A stretch of 12,563 bases of DNA from an uncultured Brevundimonas sp. (GTDB lineage Bacteria > Pseudomonadota > Alphaproteobacteria > Caulobacterales > Caulobacteraceae), in the NCBI GenBank assembly GCA_946885435.1, contig CAMPGL010000047.1, positions 1-12,563 on the forward strand, read 5' to 3'. Position numbers and translations under genes: made by a program. The notes under the pieces are model-generated. The model saw nothing but the letters and a program-made list of their open reading frames with translations. It made no database searches and was not told where the DNA came from. Below are positions 1-6,697 of the stretch, piece after piece; the stretch's first letter is position 1; every line of letters begins with the position of its first letter.

Positions 1-6
1 CGCGCC

Positions 7-153
7 TCAGCCCATGAACGGCAAGGCCCTGAGCGCATAGGCGACGGCGGCGGTGACCGCCGAGGCGGCGACGGCGAGGCCGGCGAACCAGGTCAGCCGC
101 TTCCACAGCGGGCCGGGCCGCTCGTCCGGGCCGGGTGGCGGCTCGACCCTAAT
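7..153 (-). CDS. DUF2474-like small membrane subunit of the cytochrome bd operon
   Basis: A 48-residue single-helix peptide follows cydB directly. Visible in it are a Pro-rich N-terminus (VEPPPGPDERPGP), then the LWKRLTWF segment and one hydrophobic helix ending in ALRALPFMG. This layout, basic-aromatic LWKRL followed by one transmembrane segment, matches DUF2474 peptides that sit at the end of cydAB operons. By analogy with CydX it probably stabilises the oxidase complex in the inner membrane; that role is inferred. No ATG, GTG or TTG exists in frame. The best start is ATT (151-153), overlapping the cydB TAG stop, or ATC (154-156). Both lie behind a GGAGG on the minus strand within the end of cydB (about 163-167). 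Family membership is fairly sure; the start is uncertain. Confidence 0.72.
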   Translation of the reverse strand: MRVEPPPGPDERPGPLWKRLTWFAGLAVAASAVTAAVAYALRALPFMG

Positions 154-1174
154 GATAGCCGGCCTCCGGCGTGACCTTGCCGCGGAACACCCAGTAGACC
201 CAGCCGGTGTAGGCGAGGATCAGCGGCAGGATGACCACCGTGCCGACCAGCATCAGGCCCAGCGCATTGTCCGGCGCCGCCGCATGGCGGAAGTCGACGC
301 TGTAGGGGGCGACATAGGGGAAGAAGCCGGCGGCGAGGCCCGCATAGCCCGACAGGAAGACCAGAACCGCGCCGATGAAGGGCCAGCCGTGCGAGGCGCG
401 GCGCACGCCCCAGCCGACCAGGCCGAGCCCGATCAGACCGATCAGCGGGATCCAGGACAGCGGCAGGAAGCGGGCCATGTCCAGACCCGCCCCGGTCCAG
501 CCCCAGCGCTCGGCCACGACCGGGTGGACCACGAGGGTGGCCAGGCTGACGCCGACCAGGAACAGGGCGGTCAGCACGCCGGAGATCACCGCCCAGCGGC
601 GCGCGTCGCCGTGCAGTTCGTCGGCCGTCTTCCACATCAGCCAGGTCGCCCCGAGCAAGGCGTAGCCGCAGACCAGGCCGGCGGCGACCAGCAGGGTGTA
701 GGGCGTGAACCAGTCGAAGGTGCCGCCGGCGAAACGGTCGTCGACCACCTCGATCCCCTGGATGAAGCCGCCCAGGATCAGCCCCTGGGCGAAGGCCGCG
801 AGGATGGAGCCGAAGGCGAACATGGCGGTCCAGAACGGCCGGCCGCGCCGCAGGCCGCGGAAGCGGAACTCGAACGCCACCCCGCGCAGGATCAGGCCCG
901 CCAGCATCAGGATCACCGGCAGGTAGAAGGCCGGCATGACGATCGAATAGGCGAGGGGAAAGGCCGCCAGCAGCCCGCCGCCGCCCAGCACCAGCCAGGT
1001 CTCGTTGCCGTCCCAGACCGGCGCGATGGTGTTCATCATCACGTCCCGGTCCTCCTTGTTCCGCGAGAACGGGAACAGGACGCCGACGCCGAGGTCGAAG
1101 CCGTCCAGCAGGACGTAGAGCAGAACGCCGGTCGCGATCAGGCCGGCCCAGATCAGGGGGAGGTCGAGGCTCAT
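149..1174 (-). CDS. cydB: Cytochrome bd ubiquinol oxidase subunit II (CydB/CioB)
   Basis: This is the 341-residue integral membrane subunit II of a cytochrome bd-type quinol oxidase. It pairs with CydA to reduce O2 to water without proton pumping. The N-terminal helix carries the conserved DGFDLG (Asp24, Asp27), and the following loop has APVWDGNETWLVLGGGGL (Trp54-Asp55), both hallmarks of CydB. Several further hydrophobic helices follow to the C-terminus (about 8-9 in all), and the length is close to the usual 335-380. The ATG start (1172-1174) overlaps the cydA TGA stop as ATGA, so the two are translationally coupled. The reading frame stays open upstream into cydA, but that part is a shadow. 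The small DUF2474-like gene follows at the stop codon. Confidence 0.96.
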   Translation of the reverse strand: MSLDLPLIWAGLIATGVLLYVLLDGFDLGVGVLFPFSRNKEDRDVMMNTIAPVWDGNETWLVLGGGGLLAAFPLAYSIVMPAFYLPVILMLAGLILRGVAFEFRFRGLRRGRPFWTAMFAFGSILAAFAQGLILGGFIQGIEVVDDRFAGGTFDWFTPYTLLVAAGLVCGYALLGATWLMWKTADELHGDARRWAVISGVLTALFLVGVSLATLVVHPVVAERWGWTGAGLDMARFLPLSWIPLIGLIGLGLVGWGVRRASHGWPFIGAVLVFLSGYAGLAAGFFPYVAPYSVDFRHAAAPDNALGLMLVGTVVILPLILAYTGWVYWVFRGKVTPEAGYH

Positions 1175-2568
1175 GACGGGTCTCCCGGGGTCTTGTCTTC
1201 GGGCGCGGCCGCCAGCGGCGTGCCCGGCGCGCGCTGGGCCTCGGGGCGATGCTCGGCGGCGCCGGCCGTCGGACCCTCGGCGATCAGCCTCAGGATGTAG
1301 ATGGCGCCCGCCACGAAGACGATGGCGTAGACGGTGACATAGATGAGCAGGGAGGTGGCCACCGATCCGGTCGTAACTGGCGACACGGCGTCGGCGGTTC
1401 GCAGCAGGCCCTGAACCACCCACGGCTGCCGACCGACCTCGGTGACGATCCATCCGGCGATGACGGCCACGAAACCGGCCGGCCCCATGAGGGTGGCGAA
1501 GCGCAGGAACAGGCGGTTCTCGGTCAGGCGCTTGCGCCAGACCAGCCAGGCCCCCCAGACCCCGAGCGCGATCATCAGCAGGCCCAGCCCGACCATGACG
1601 CGGAAGCTCCAGAACACCAGGAAGACCGGCGGCTGATCCTCGCGCGGCCAGGTGTCGAGGCCCTGCACCACCTCGTCGGGCGGGGCGACGATGACCCCGG
1701 CTCCGGGAATGGCGACCTCGAGGTGGTTGGCCTGCGCGTCGCGGTCGGGGATGGCGAACAGGATCAGCGGGTGATTGGCCCGGGTCTCCCAATAGGCTTC
1801 GATGGCGGCCAGCTTCTGCGGCTGGTGTTCGCGGGCGACCTCGCCGGACCAGTGTCCGACCAGCAGCTGGACGGGCGCCAGGACGGCGATCAGGCCCACG
1901 GCCATGGTCAGGGCCAGGCGGCTCTCGGCCTGGTCGCGGCGGCGCAGCAGCTGCCAGGCCGACGCCCCGCCCACCACCAGCGCCGTGGTCATGAAGGCGG
2001 CGATGAGCATGTGGAACAGGCGCGACGGGAAGCTGGGATTGAAGATCGCGTCCATGAAGCTCGTCGCGACGATCCGGCCGTCGGCCAGCACCTCGTACCC
2101 GGCCGGGGTCTGCATCCAGCTGTTGGCCGAGAGGATCCAGAAGGCCGAGATGGAGGTGCCGACAGCCACCAGGCAGGTGGCCAGGAAGTGCAGCTTCGGT
2201 CCGACCTTCTTCCAGCCGAACAGCATGACGCCGAGGAAGGAGGCCTCCAGGAAGAAGGCGGTCAGGACCTCATAGGCCAGCAACGGCCCCAGGACGCCGC
2301 CGGTCAGGCGGATGAACTCCGACCAGTTGGTTCCGAACTGGTAGCTGAGCACGATGCCCGAGACGACGCCCATGCCGAAGCTGATGGCGAAGATCTTCAC
2401 CCAGAACAGGTAGAGGGTCTTGAAGGCCTCGCGCTTGGTCCAGAGCCACAGCCCCTCCAGCACCGCCAGATAGGCCGCCAGCCCGATCGTGAAGGCCGGG
2501 AAGAGGATGTGAAACGCGACCGTAAAGGCGAACTGGAGTCGCGACAGGAAGAGCGCGTCGAAGTCCAT
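1171..2568 (-). CDS. cydA: Cytochrome bd ubiquinol oxidase subunit I (CydA/CioA), short Q-loop type
   Basis: This 465-residue haem- and quinol-binding subunit catalyses quinol oxidation and O2 reduction in the inner membrane. Using the ATG at 2568 as residue 1, His20 (in AFHILFPAFTIG) is the expected haem b595 ligand. His186 (SRLFHML) and Met325 (SFRVMVGLG) are the expected haem b558 ligands. Lys252 and Glu257 in QPQKLAAIEA match quinol-site residues, and GRQPW occurs at 379-383. The His186-to-Met325 distance is about 139 residues, against about 207 in E. coli CydA, so the Q-loop is the short form seen in cyanide-insensitive (CIO-like) enzymes. An in-frame GTG lies immediately before the ATG (2569-2571) and could also start the protein. 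cydB and a DUF2474-like gene follow in one operon. Confidence 0.97.
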   Translation of the reverse strand: MDFDALFLSRLQFAFTVAFHILFPAFTIGLAAYLAVLEGLWLWTKREAFKTLYLFWVKIFAISFGMGVVSGIVLSYQFGTNWSEFIRLTGGVLGPLLAYEVLTAFFLEASFLGVMLFGWKKVGPKLHFLATCLVAVGTSISAFWILSANSWMQTPAGYEVLADGRIVATSFMDAIFNPSFPSRLFHMLIAAFMTTALVVGGASAWQLLRRRDQAESRLALTMAVGLIAVLAPVQLLVGHWSGEVAREHQPQKLAAIEAYWETRANHPLILFAIPDRDAQANHLEVAIPGAGVIVAPPDEVVQGLDTWPREDQPPVFLVFWSFRVMVGLGLLMIALGVWGAWLVWRKRLTENRLFLRFATLMGPAGFVAVIAGWIVTEVGRQPWVVQGLLRTADAVSPVTTGSVATSLLIYVTVYAIVFVAGAIYILRLIAEGPTAGAAEHRPEAQRAPGTPLAAAPEDKTPGDPS

Positions 2569-2603
2569 CACCGAGCCTGCGGAAAAACCTTATCCGGGGT
2601 GCG

Positions 2604-2631
2604 GTTATACCTGCGCGAGCAGTCGCGCAAG
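2604..2631 (-). promoter_or_regulatory. Candidate cydA promoter with overlapping inverted repeat
   Basis: Reading leftward, a TATAAC (2609 to 2604) resembles a -10 hexamer. TTGCGC (2630 to 2625), 15 bases upstream, or CTTGCG, 16 bases upstream, resembles a weak -35. The spacer is filled by a perfect 7-bp inverted repeat, TGCGCGA-GCAG-TCGCGCA (2612-2629). The repeat could be an operator or a hairpin in readthrough RNA from the upstream kinase. It has no T-tract after it, so it is not a typical terminator. The arms do not match an FNR/FixK TTGAT...ATCAA box. About 35 bases separate the -10 from the cydA start. The assignment rests on sequence resemblance only. Confidence 0.35.
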
Positions 2632-2657
2632 CCCAAAAAGCTTGACCGTAAGGAAGG

Positions 2658-4343
2658 TCAGGCGGCCTGGAGTTCGACCCAGAAGGCGGCGCCTTCGCCC
2701 GGCCGGCTGGCGACGCCGATGCGGCCCTGCTGAAGCTCGACCAGACGCTTGGCCAGGGCCAGGCCGATGCCGTGCCCCTCGATGGTCGAGCGCTCCATGC
2801 CCAGACGGTTGAACGGCTCGAACAGCTCGGCTTGCTTGGCCTCGGTCAGGCCGGGACCGCGGTCGATGACGGTCAGCCGCACCCGGTTGTCGGGTAGGGC
2901 CGAGGCCTGGAAGATGACCACGCCGCCGGACCCGCCGTACTTCAGGGCGTTGACGGCGAGGTTGGTCATGACCTGGGACAGGCGCACCGAATCCGCCCGG
3001 GCCAGCAGGCGGTCCGCCGGCCGGTCGATCTCCAGGCGAACGCCCCGGGCCTCGGGCAGCAGGGCGGCCGAGCGCTTCACGTCCTCGAGCAGGGCGCAGA
3101 CATCCACCGAGCGCATGTCGACCGACACCGCCCCGGCCTCGGCGCGGGATACGTCCAGCAGGTCGTGGGCCAGGGCCTCGATCTCGCGGGCGGTCTTGAT
3201 GAGCATGTCGCTCATCTCGGCCTGGGTCGGAGTGACGGGGCCCAGCTGGCCGCTGCGCCACAGCTCGGCGATGCCGATGACGCCGCCGATGGGGCTCTTG
3301 ATCTCGTGGCTGACGTTGGCCAGCAGGCGCGACTTGCCTTCCGAGGTGCGCTCGGCCCGGGCCTGGCCGAGCCGGGCCAGTTCCGCGAGGCCGTCTCGCT
3401 CCTCCAGGATGACAGCGATCAGCAGGGCCGGCAGACAGCCCATGATCATGAAGAGCTGCGCCATGCGCACCTCTTCGCCGACGGTCGCGCCATCGACGAC
3501 CGCGTGCAGCGGGCCGTAGCCCATCAGGGCCGAGCCGATGCTGATCAGCGACAGCAGCACGAGCGCCACCCCCGTCAGGGGCACGCGCAGGCGGACGGCC
3601 GTCAGGATCAGGACGGGCACCACCAGGAAGGTCAGGGGCAGCAGGTTCTGCGAAAAGACGACGAAGCCGACGCCGGCGGTCAGGGCCAGCAGGCCCGCGG
3701 CCTCGGCCATGCGCCAGGGCGAACGCAGGATCAGCAGATGCCGCTTGCGGAAGGCGAGGCCCGTGGGCGCGACCACCGCCATGCCCAGCGCGTGGCCGAA
3801 CCACCACGTCTCGAACATGCCGCGGAAGTCGCCGCCCTGGGTGGCCACCAGCACGGTGGACACCGCCAGGCCGCTGATCGCGGCGGGCACGATGGCGCCG
3901 AACAGCATGAAGCGGGCGAAGCACTCCACGGTGCGGAACTGCAGGTCAGGGGTGAAGCGTCGCACGAGGAAGACCGCCGCCACGACCTCCAGCATGTTGG
4001 CGCTGGTGAACAGCAGGGTAGTCGGAACGTCGTTGCCGACCAGGAAGTTGGCCACGCCGAACGTCACGGCCAGCACGCCGCCGAAGGTCAGGTCGAAGTT
4101 GCGGATCTGGGGTCCGCGCAGCCAGGCGACCACGGCGACCGGGGCCGCGGCCCACAGGGCCGCGACCAGACCCGCGGACCGCGAGGTGGTGATGGCCAGC
4201 ACGGCGAGCAGACAGACCAGGCCGGCCGCCAGCAGGGGCCCGGCCATGGCCAGCGCCTCGTCCCGCCGCGGATTGTGCGCACGCACGGACGCTGCCGGCG
4301 CCGGAAGCGGCTCGGCGATGGAAGTCAGCGGGGTCGAGGTCAT
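2658..4343 (-). CDS. MASE1-domain sensor histidine kinase (orphan)
   Basis: This 561-residue membrane sensor kinase probably autophosphorylates on His346 and passes phosphate to an unknown response regulator. Residues about 32-315 form a run of roughly eight hydrophobic helices. Motifs there such as ANMLEVVAAVFLVRRF (115-130) and WWFGHALGMAVVAPTG (180-195) are typical of the MASE1 integral-membrane sensor domain. A HisKA domain follows with SHEIKSP (His346). The HATPase_c domain has NLAVNALKYGG (N-box Asn461/Asn465), DRGPGL (G1, Asp494), a FEPF F-box and GHGIGLALAKRLVE (G2). There is no receiver domain and no regulator gene next to it. The ATG at 4343 was chosen; an in-frame GTG 15 bases upstream is an alternative. 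The gene lies 50 bases after thiE and 89 bases before cydA, all in the same direction. The signal sensed is unknown. Confidence 0.92.
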   Translation of the reverse strand: MTSTPLTSIAEPLPAPAASVRAHNPRRDEALAMAGPLLAAGLVCLLAVLAITTSRSAGLVAALWAAAPVAVVAWLRGPQIRNFDLTFGGVLAVTFGVANFLVGNDVPTTLLFTSANMLEVVAAVFLVRRFTPDLQFRTVECFARFMLFGAIVPAAISGLAVSTVLVATQGGDFRGMFETWWFGHALGMAVVAPTGLAFRKRHLLILRSPWRMAEAAGLLALTAGVGFVVFSQNLLPLTFLVVPVLILTAVRLRVPLTGVALVLLSLISIGSALMGYGPLHAVVDGATVGEEVRMAQLFMIMGCLPALLIAVILEERDGLAELARLGQARAERTSEGKSRLLANVSHEIKSPIGGVIGIAELWRSGQLGPVTPTQAEMSDMLIKTAREIEALAHDLLDVSRAEAGAVSVDMRSVDVCALLEDVKRSAALLPEARGVRLEIDRPADRLLARADSVRLSQVMTNLAVNALKYGGSGGVVIFQASALPDNRVRLTVIDRGPGLTEAKQAELFEPFNRLGMERSTIEGHGIGLALAKRLVELQQGRIGVASRPGEGAAFWVELQAA

Positions 4344-4393
4344 TTTCAGCTTGGCCACCGGGTCGTCGATTCCACCGGCGTACCAGAGAGTCG

Positions 4394-5053
4394 CTAACGC
4401 CCGCTGAAGGCCTTTCGCGCGTCGAGACCGGCCTTGATCGCCTCGTTCAGGCGGCGAACCGCGTCTGCGGCGCCCTGAGGCCAGTCCCAGACGCCGGAGC
4501 CGACGCACAGGAAATCGGCGCCGGCCGCAGCCAGCGCCTGCGCATTGTCCGGCGTAATCCCGCCGATGGCGACGCAAGGCGTGGTCATGGTCTCCTGCCA
4601 GATCGACAGGATCTCGGGCTCGGCGCGGGTCGGCGCCTGTTTGGTCGGGCTGTCGAAGAAGGCGCCGAAAGCGACGTAGTCCGCGCCGGCCTCGGCGGCC
4701 TCCATGGCCAGGTGGCGGCTGTAGTGGCAGGTCACGCCGACGATCCGGTCCGGCCCCACCGCGCGCCTGGCCTCGGCGTAGCTCGCATCGCCCTGGCCGA
4801 CGTGAACCCCGTCCAACCCCAGCGGCGCCACCAGATCGGGCCGGTCGTTCAGGATCACCGCCACGCCCCGGCCTTGCGCGATCGGCCCCAGCCGCCCGGC
4901 CACTCGCTGGATGTCGGCGTCCTCGGCGGGCTTCAGCCGGATCTGCAGGCAGGCGACATCGCCGGCGTCCAGCGCCTCTTCCAGCCGGGCTGCGAAGGCG
5001 TCCAGGTCGGGGATGGCCGGCGGGGTCAGCAAATAAAGGCGGCAGTCGCTCAT
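4394..5053 (-). CDS. thiE: Thiamine-phosphate synthase family protein (ThiE-like)
   Basis: This is a 219-residue TIM-barrel protein of the ThiE/TenI family. ThiE joins the hydroxymethylpyrimidine diphosphate and thiazole phosphate moieties to make thiamine phosphate in the cytoplasm. The main family motifs are visible: QIRLK (37-41, the QxRxK phosphate/pyrophosphate site), LNDRPDLV (68-75), DGVHVGQGD (81-89), SPTK (135-138) and the phosphate-binding [10 protein letters not shown] (162-171). GVTCHYSR replaces the more usual GVSTHS-type segment, as in divergent alphaproteobacterial members, so a TenI-like role cannot be excluded. The ATG at 5053 is chosen; an in-frame GTG three codons upstream is possible. 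No other thi genes are in the window, and the 95-base upstream region lacks a TPP riboswitch. Confidence 0.87.
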   Translation of the reverse strand: MSDCRLYLLTPPAIPDLDAFAARLEEALDAGDVACLQIRLKPAEDADIQRVAGRLGPIAQGRGVAVILNDRPDLVAPLGLDGVHVGQGDASYAEARRAVGPDRIVGVTCHYSRHLAMEAAEAGADYVAFGAFFDSPTKQAPTRAEPEILSIWQETMTTPCVAIGGITPDNAQALAAAGADFLCVGSGVWDWPQGAADAVRRLNEAIKAGLDARKAFSGR

Positions 5054-5148
5054 GGCCCGCACATGCGCGCCCCGCTCAAAGGGGTCAATGCGGCCGCGTC
5101 AGGCCCGGCGCCTTCCGGCTGGCCCCGGCGCGCGCTACAGCACAGGTC

Positions 5149-6375
5149 ATGCGGACCCAAGGCCCCCTCACAGGCGTCGTCGTTCTGGACCTGTCGCGCG
5201 TGCTGGCGGGCCCATGGGCGACCCAGGTGCTGGCGGACCTGGGGGCCGAGGTCATCAAGGTCGAGCGGCCCGGCGCGGGCGACGACACGCGCGGCTGGGG
5301 CCCGCCCTTCACGACGACGCAGGCCGGAGAGCGCGGCGACGCGGCCTATTTCATGTGCGCCAACCGCAACAAGCGGTCCCTGACTGTCGATATGGCCAAG
5401 CCGGAGGGGGCGAACCTGCTGCGGCGCCTGGCCGAGCGGGCCGACGTCGTGGTCGAGAACTTCAAGACGGGCGGGCTGAAGAAATACGGCCTGGATTACG
5501 CCGGCCTGGCCGCGGTCAATCCGCGGCTGGTCTATTGCTCGATCACCGGCTTCGGCCAGACCGGGCCGCTGAAGGACCGCGCCGGCTACGACTACATGAT
5601 CCAGGCCATGGGCGGGCTGATGTCGGTGACCGGTCAGCCAGACGGCGCGCCGGGGGCCGAGCCGATGAAGGTGGGGGTTGCGGTCGCGGACCTGTTCACC
5701 GGCCTCTATGCGTCGAACGCCATCCTGGCGGCCCTGCTGCACGCGCGGGCGACGGGGCAGGGGCAGCGCGTGGACCTCGCCCTGTTCGAGGTCCAGGCGG
5801 CCATGCTGGCCAACCAGGCGACCAACTATTTCGTCTCGGGCAAGGCGCCGGGTCGGATGGGCAATGCGCACCCGAACCTGGCGCCCTACCAGCCCTTCGC
5901 CACGGCGGACGGGGCGGTGGTGGTCGCGGTCGGCAATGACGGCCAGTTCCGCAGCCTGTGCGCGGCGCTGAGCGCGCCGGAATTGGGGGGCGATGCCCGC
6001 TTCACCACGAACGCGCTGCGCGTCGAGAACCGGGCTGAGCTGGTCGGGGCGCTGGCGCCGCTGTTCGCGCCGCGAACGACCGACGCCTGGATCGCTGCGC
6101 TCGAGGCGGCGGGAGTGCCCTGCGGGCCGATCAACACAATCGACCGTGTGTTCGAGGAGGCGCAGGCCCAGGCCCGAGGCCTGGTGGTCAGCCAGGAGCG
6201 GGCGGACCTGTCCGATGCCGTCCGGACCGTGGCCAGCCCCATCCGCCTGTCGCAGACGCCCGTCGCCTACGACCGGGCGCCGCCCGCGCTGGGGCAGGAC
6301 ACCGACGAGGTGCTGGAAGGCCTGGGTCTTTCGAAGGCGGAGATCGCGGATCTCCGCGCCTCGGGCGTCGTTTAG
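5149..6375 (+). CDS. CaiB/BaiF (family III) CoA-transferase
   Basis: This 408-residue enzyme of the formyl-CoA transferase / CaiB-BaiF family moves CoA between acyl-CoA donors and carboxylic acid acceptors in the cytoplasm. The N-terminus LTGVVVLDLSRVLAGPWATQVLADLGAEVIKVE is the family signature. Further conserved blocks are NRNKRSLTVDM, ADVVVENFKTGGLKKYGLDY, YCSITGFGQTGP and GYDYMIQAMGGLMSVTG. Asp181 in GVAVADLFTGLYASNA is the expected catalytic aspartate that forms the acyl-anhydride intermediate. HPNLAPYQPF follows. The length is normal (about 380-430). The closest type by eye is the SUGCT / succinyl-CoA:dicarboxylate branch, but the substrate cannot be read from the sequence. It is divergent from thiE and stands alone. 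Its TAG stop overlaps the stop of the convergent small gene. Confidence 0.93.
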   Translation: MRTQGPLTGVVVLDLSRVLAGPWATQVLADLGAEVIKVERPGAGDDTRGWGPPFTTTQAGERGDAAYFMCANRNKRSLTVDMAKPEGANLLRRLAERADVVVENFKTGGLKKYGLDYAGLAAVNPRLVYCSITGFGQTGPLKDRAGYDYMIQAMGGLMSVTGQPDGAPGAEPMKVGVAVADLFTGLYASNAILAALLHARATGQGQRVDLALFEVQAAMLANQATNYFVSGKAPGRMGNAHPNLAPYQPFATADGAVVVAVGNDGQFRSLCAALSAPELGGDARFTTNALRVENRAELVGALAPLFAPRTTDAWIAALEAAGVPCGPINTIDRVFEEAQAQARGLVVSQERADLSDAVRTVASPIRLSQTPVAYDRAPPALGQDTDEVLEGLGLSKAEIADLRASGVV

Positions 6376-6617
6376 GCGGCCATGGCCTGGGGCTGGTGAT
6401 CCCAGCCGGAGCGGGCCTCGTGCCACAGGTCGTCCTCGTCGGCGTAGGCGCTGAGCGAGGCGCGCGGCAGGACGTCGACGATCTGCTCTTCCGAAGGATC
6501 CCAGAGGACGCACAGGTCTTGGTCCGGCGCCGCGCAGGGCACCACGACCAGGCCGTCGAGACGGCGCACCGGGGCCGGGGTGCGGCGGGTCAGGGAGCGA
6601 AGCAGCGAGCGGGCCAT
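6372..6617 (-). CDS. Small hypothetical protein, divergent from the WYL regulator
   Basis: This 81-residue protein matches no family that I recognise. The first 20 residues are Arg-rich and contain a TPAPVRRLDGLVVVP segment. The rest is acidic and Trp-containing (LCVLWDPSEEQIVDVL, ADEDDLWHEARSGWDHQPQ). There is no membrane helix or signal peptide, and the two cysteines are isolated. A good ribosome binding site, AAGGAG, lies 6 bases before the ATG at 6617, which supports it as a real gene. It ends tail-to-tail with the CoA-transferase, the stop codons sharing TTAG. It is transcribed divergently from the WYL regulator across an 80-base gap, so it is a plausible target of that regulator; this is inference. 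Confidence 0.7.
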   Translation of the reverse strand: MARSLLRSLTRRTPAPVRRLDGLVVVPCAAPDQDLCVLWDPSEEQIVDVLPRASLSAYADEDDLWHEARSGWDHQPQAMAA

Positions 6618-6634
6618 GACGTTCTCCTTGGCGG

Positions 6635-6673
6635 TCTGTGAGAACAGATGTAGACCTGATATCCGCCAATATC
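6635..6673. promoter_or_regulatory. Candidate operator repeats between small gene and WYL regulator
   Basis: The 80-base divergent gap (6618-6697) carries two short perfect inverted repeats. One is TCTGT-GAGA-ACAGA (6635-6648). The other is GATAT-CCGCCA-ATATC (6658-6673), followed by a direct repeat of TATCGGA at 6670-6676 and 6679-6685 (9-base period). Such sites in a shared promoter region are where an autoregulating WYL protein would be expected to bind. The arms are only 5 bp, so chance is possible. No clear -35/-10 pair could be chosen. Confidence 0.35.
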
Positions 6674-6697
6674 GGACGTATCGGAACGGAGGTGGGC

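Noticed and set aside
1175..1792. 547-codon version of CydB starting at 1792
   Set aside because: The upstream part is a shadow of cydA. Homology starts at MSLDLPLIWAG, and the ATGA overlap marks the start at 1174.
53..2733. Long plus-strand open frames opposite cydB and cydA (53-1300 and 1249-2733)
   Set aside because: They encode low-complexity Gln/Asp/Gly/Arg-rich protein typical of antisense frames in GC-rich DNA, and the minus strand holds unmistakable cydA and cydB.
2605..4577. Other long open frames over the histidine kinase (minus 2605-3924; plus 3165-4397 and 3538-4407)
   Set aside because: They are Arg/Pro/Gly-rich shadows without domains. The kinase frame contains MASE1, HisKA and HATPase motifs throughout.
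5054..5148. Possible TPP riboswitch upstream of thiE (ACCCCTTTGAGC on the minus strand)
   Set aside because: It resembles only a fragment of the ACCCUUUGAACCUGAU element. The CUGAGA box and the rest of the conserved fold are absent, and 95 bases is too little room.
6638..6697. Extended N-terminus for the WYL regulator from the GTG at 6638
   Set aside because: It has no ribosome binding site and overlaps the divergent promoter repeats. GGAGG sits just before the ATG at 6698.
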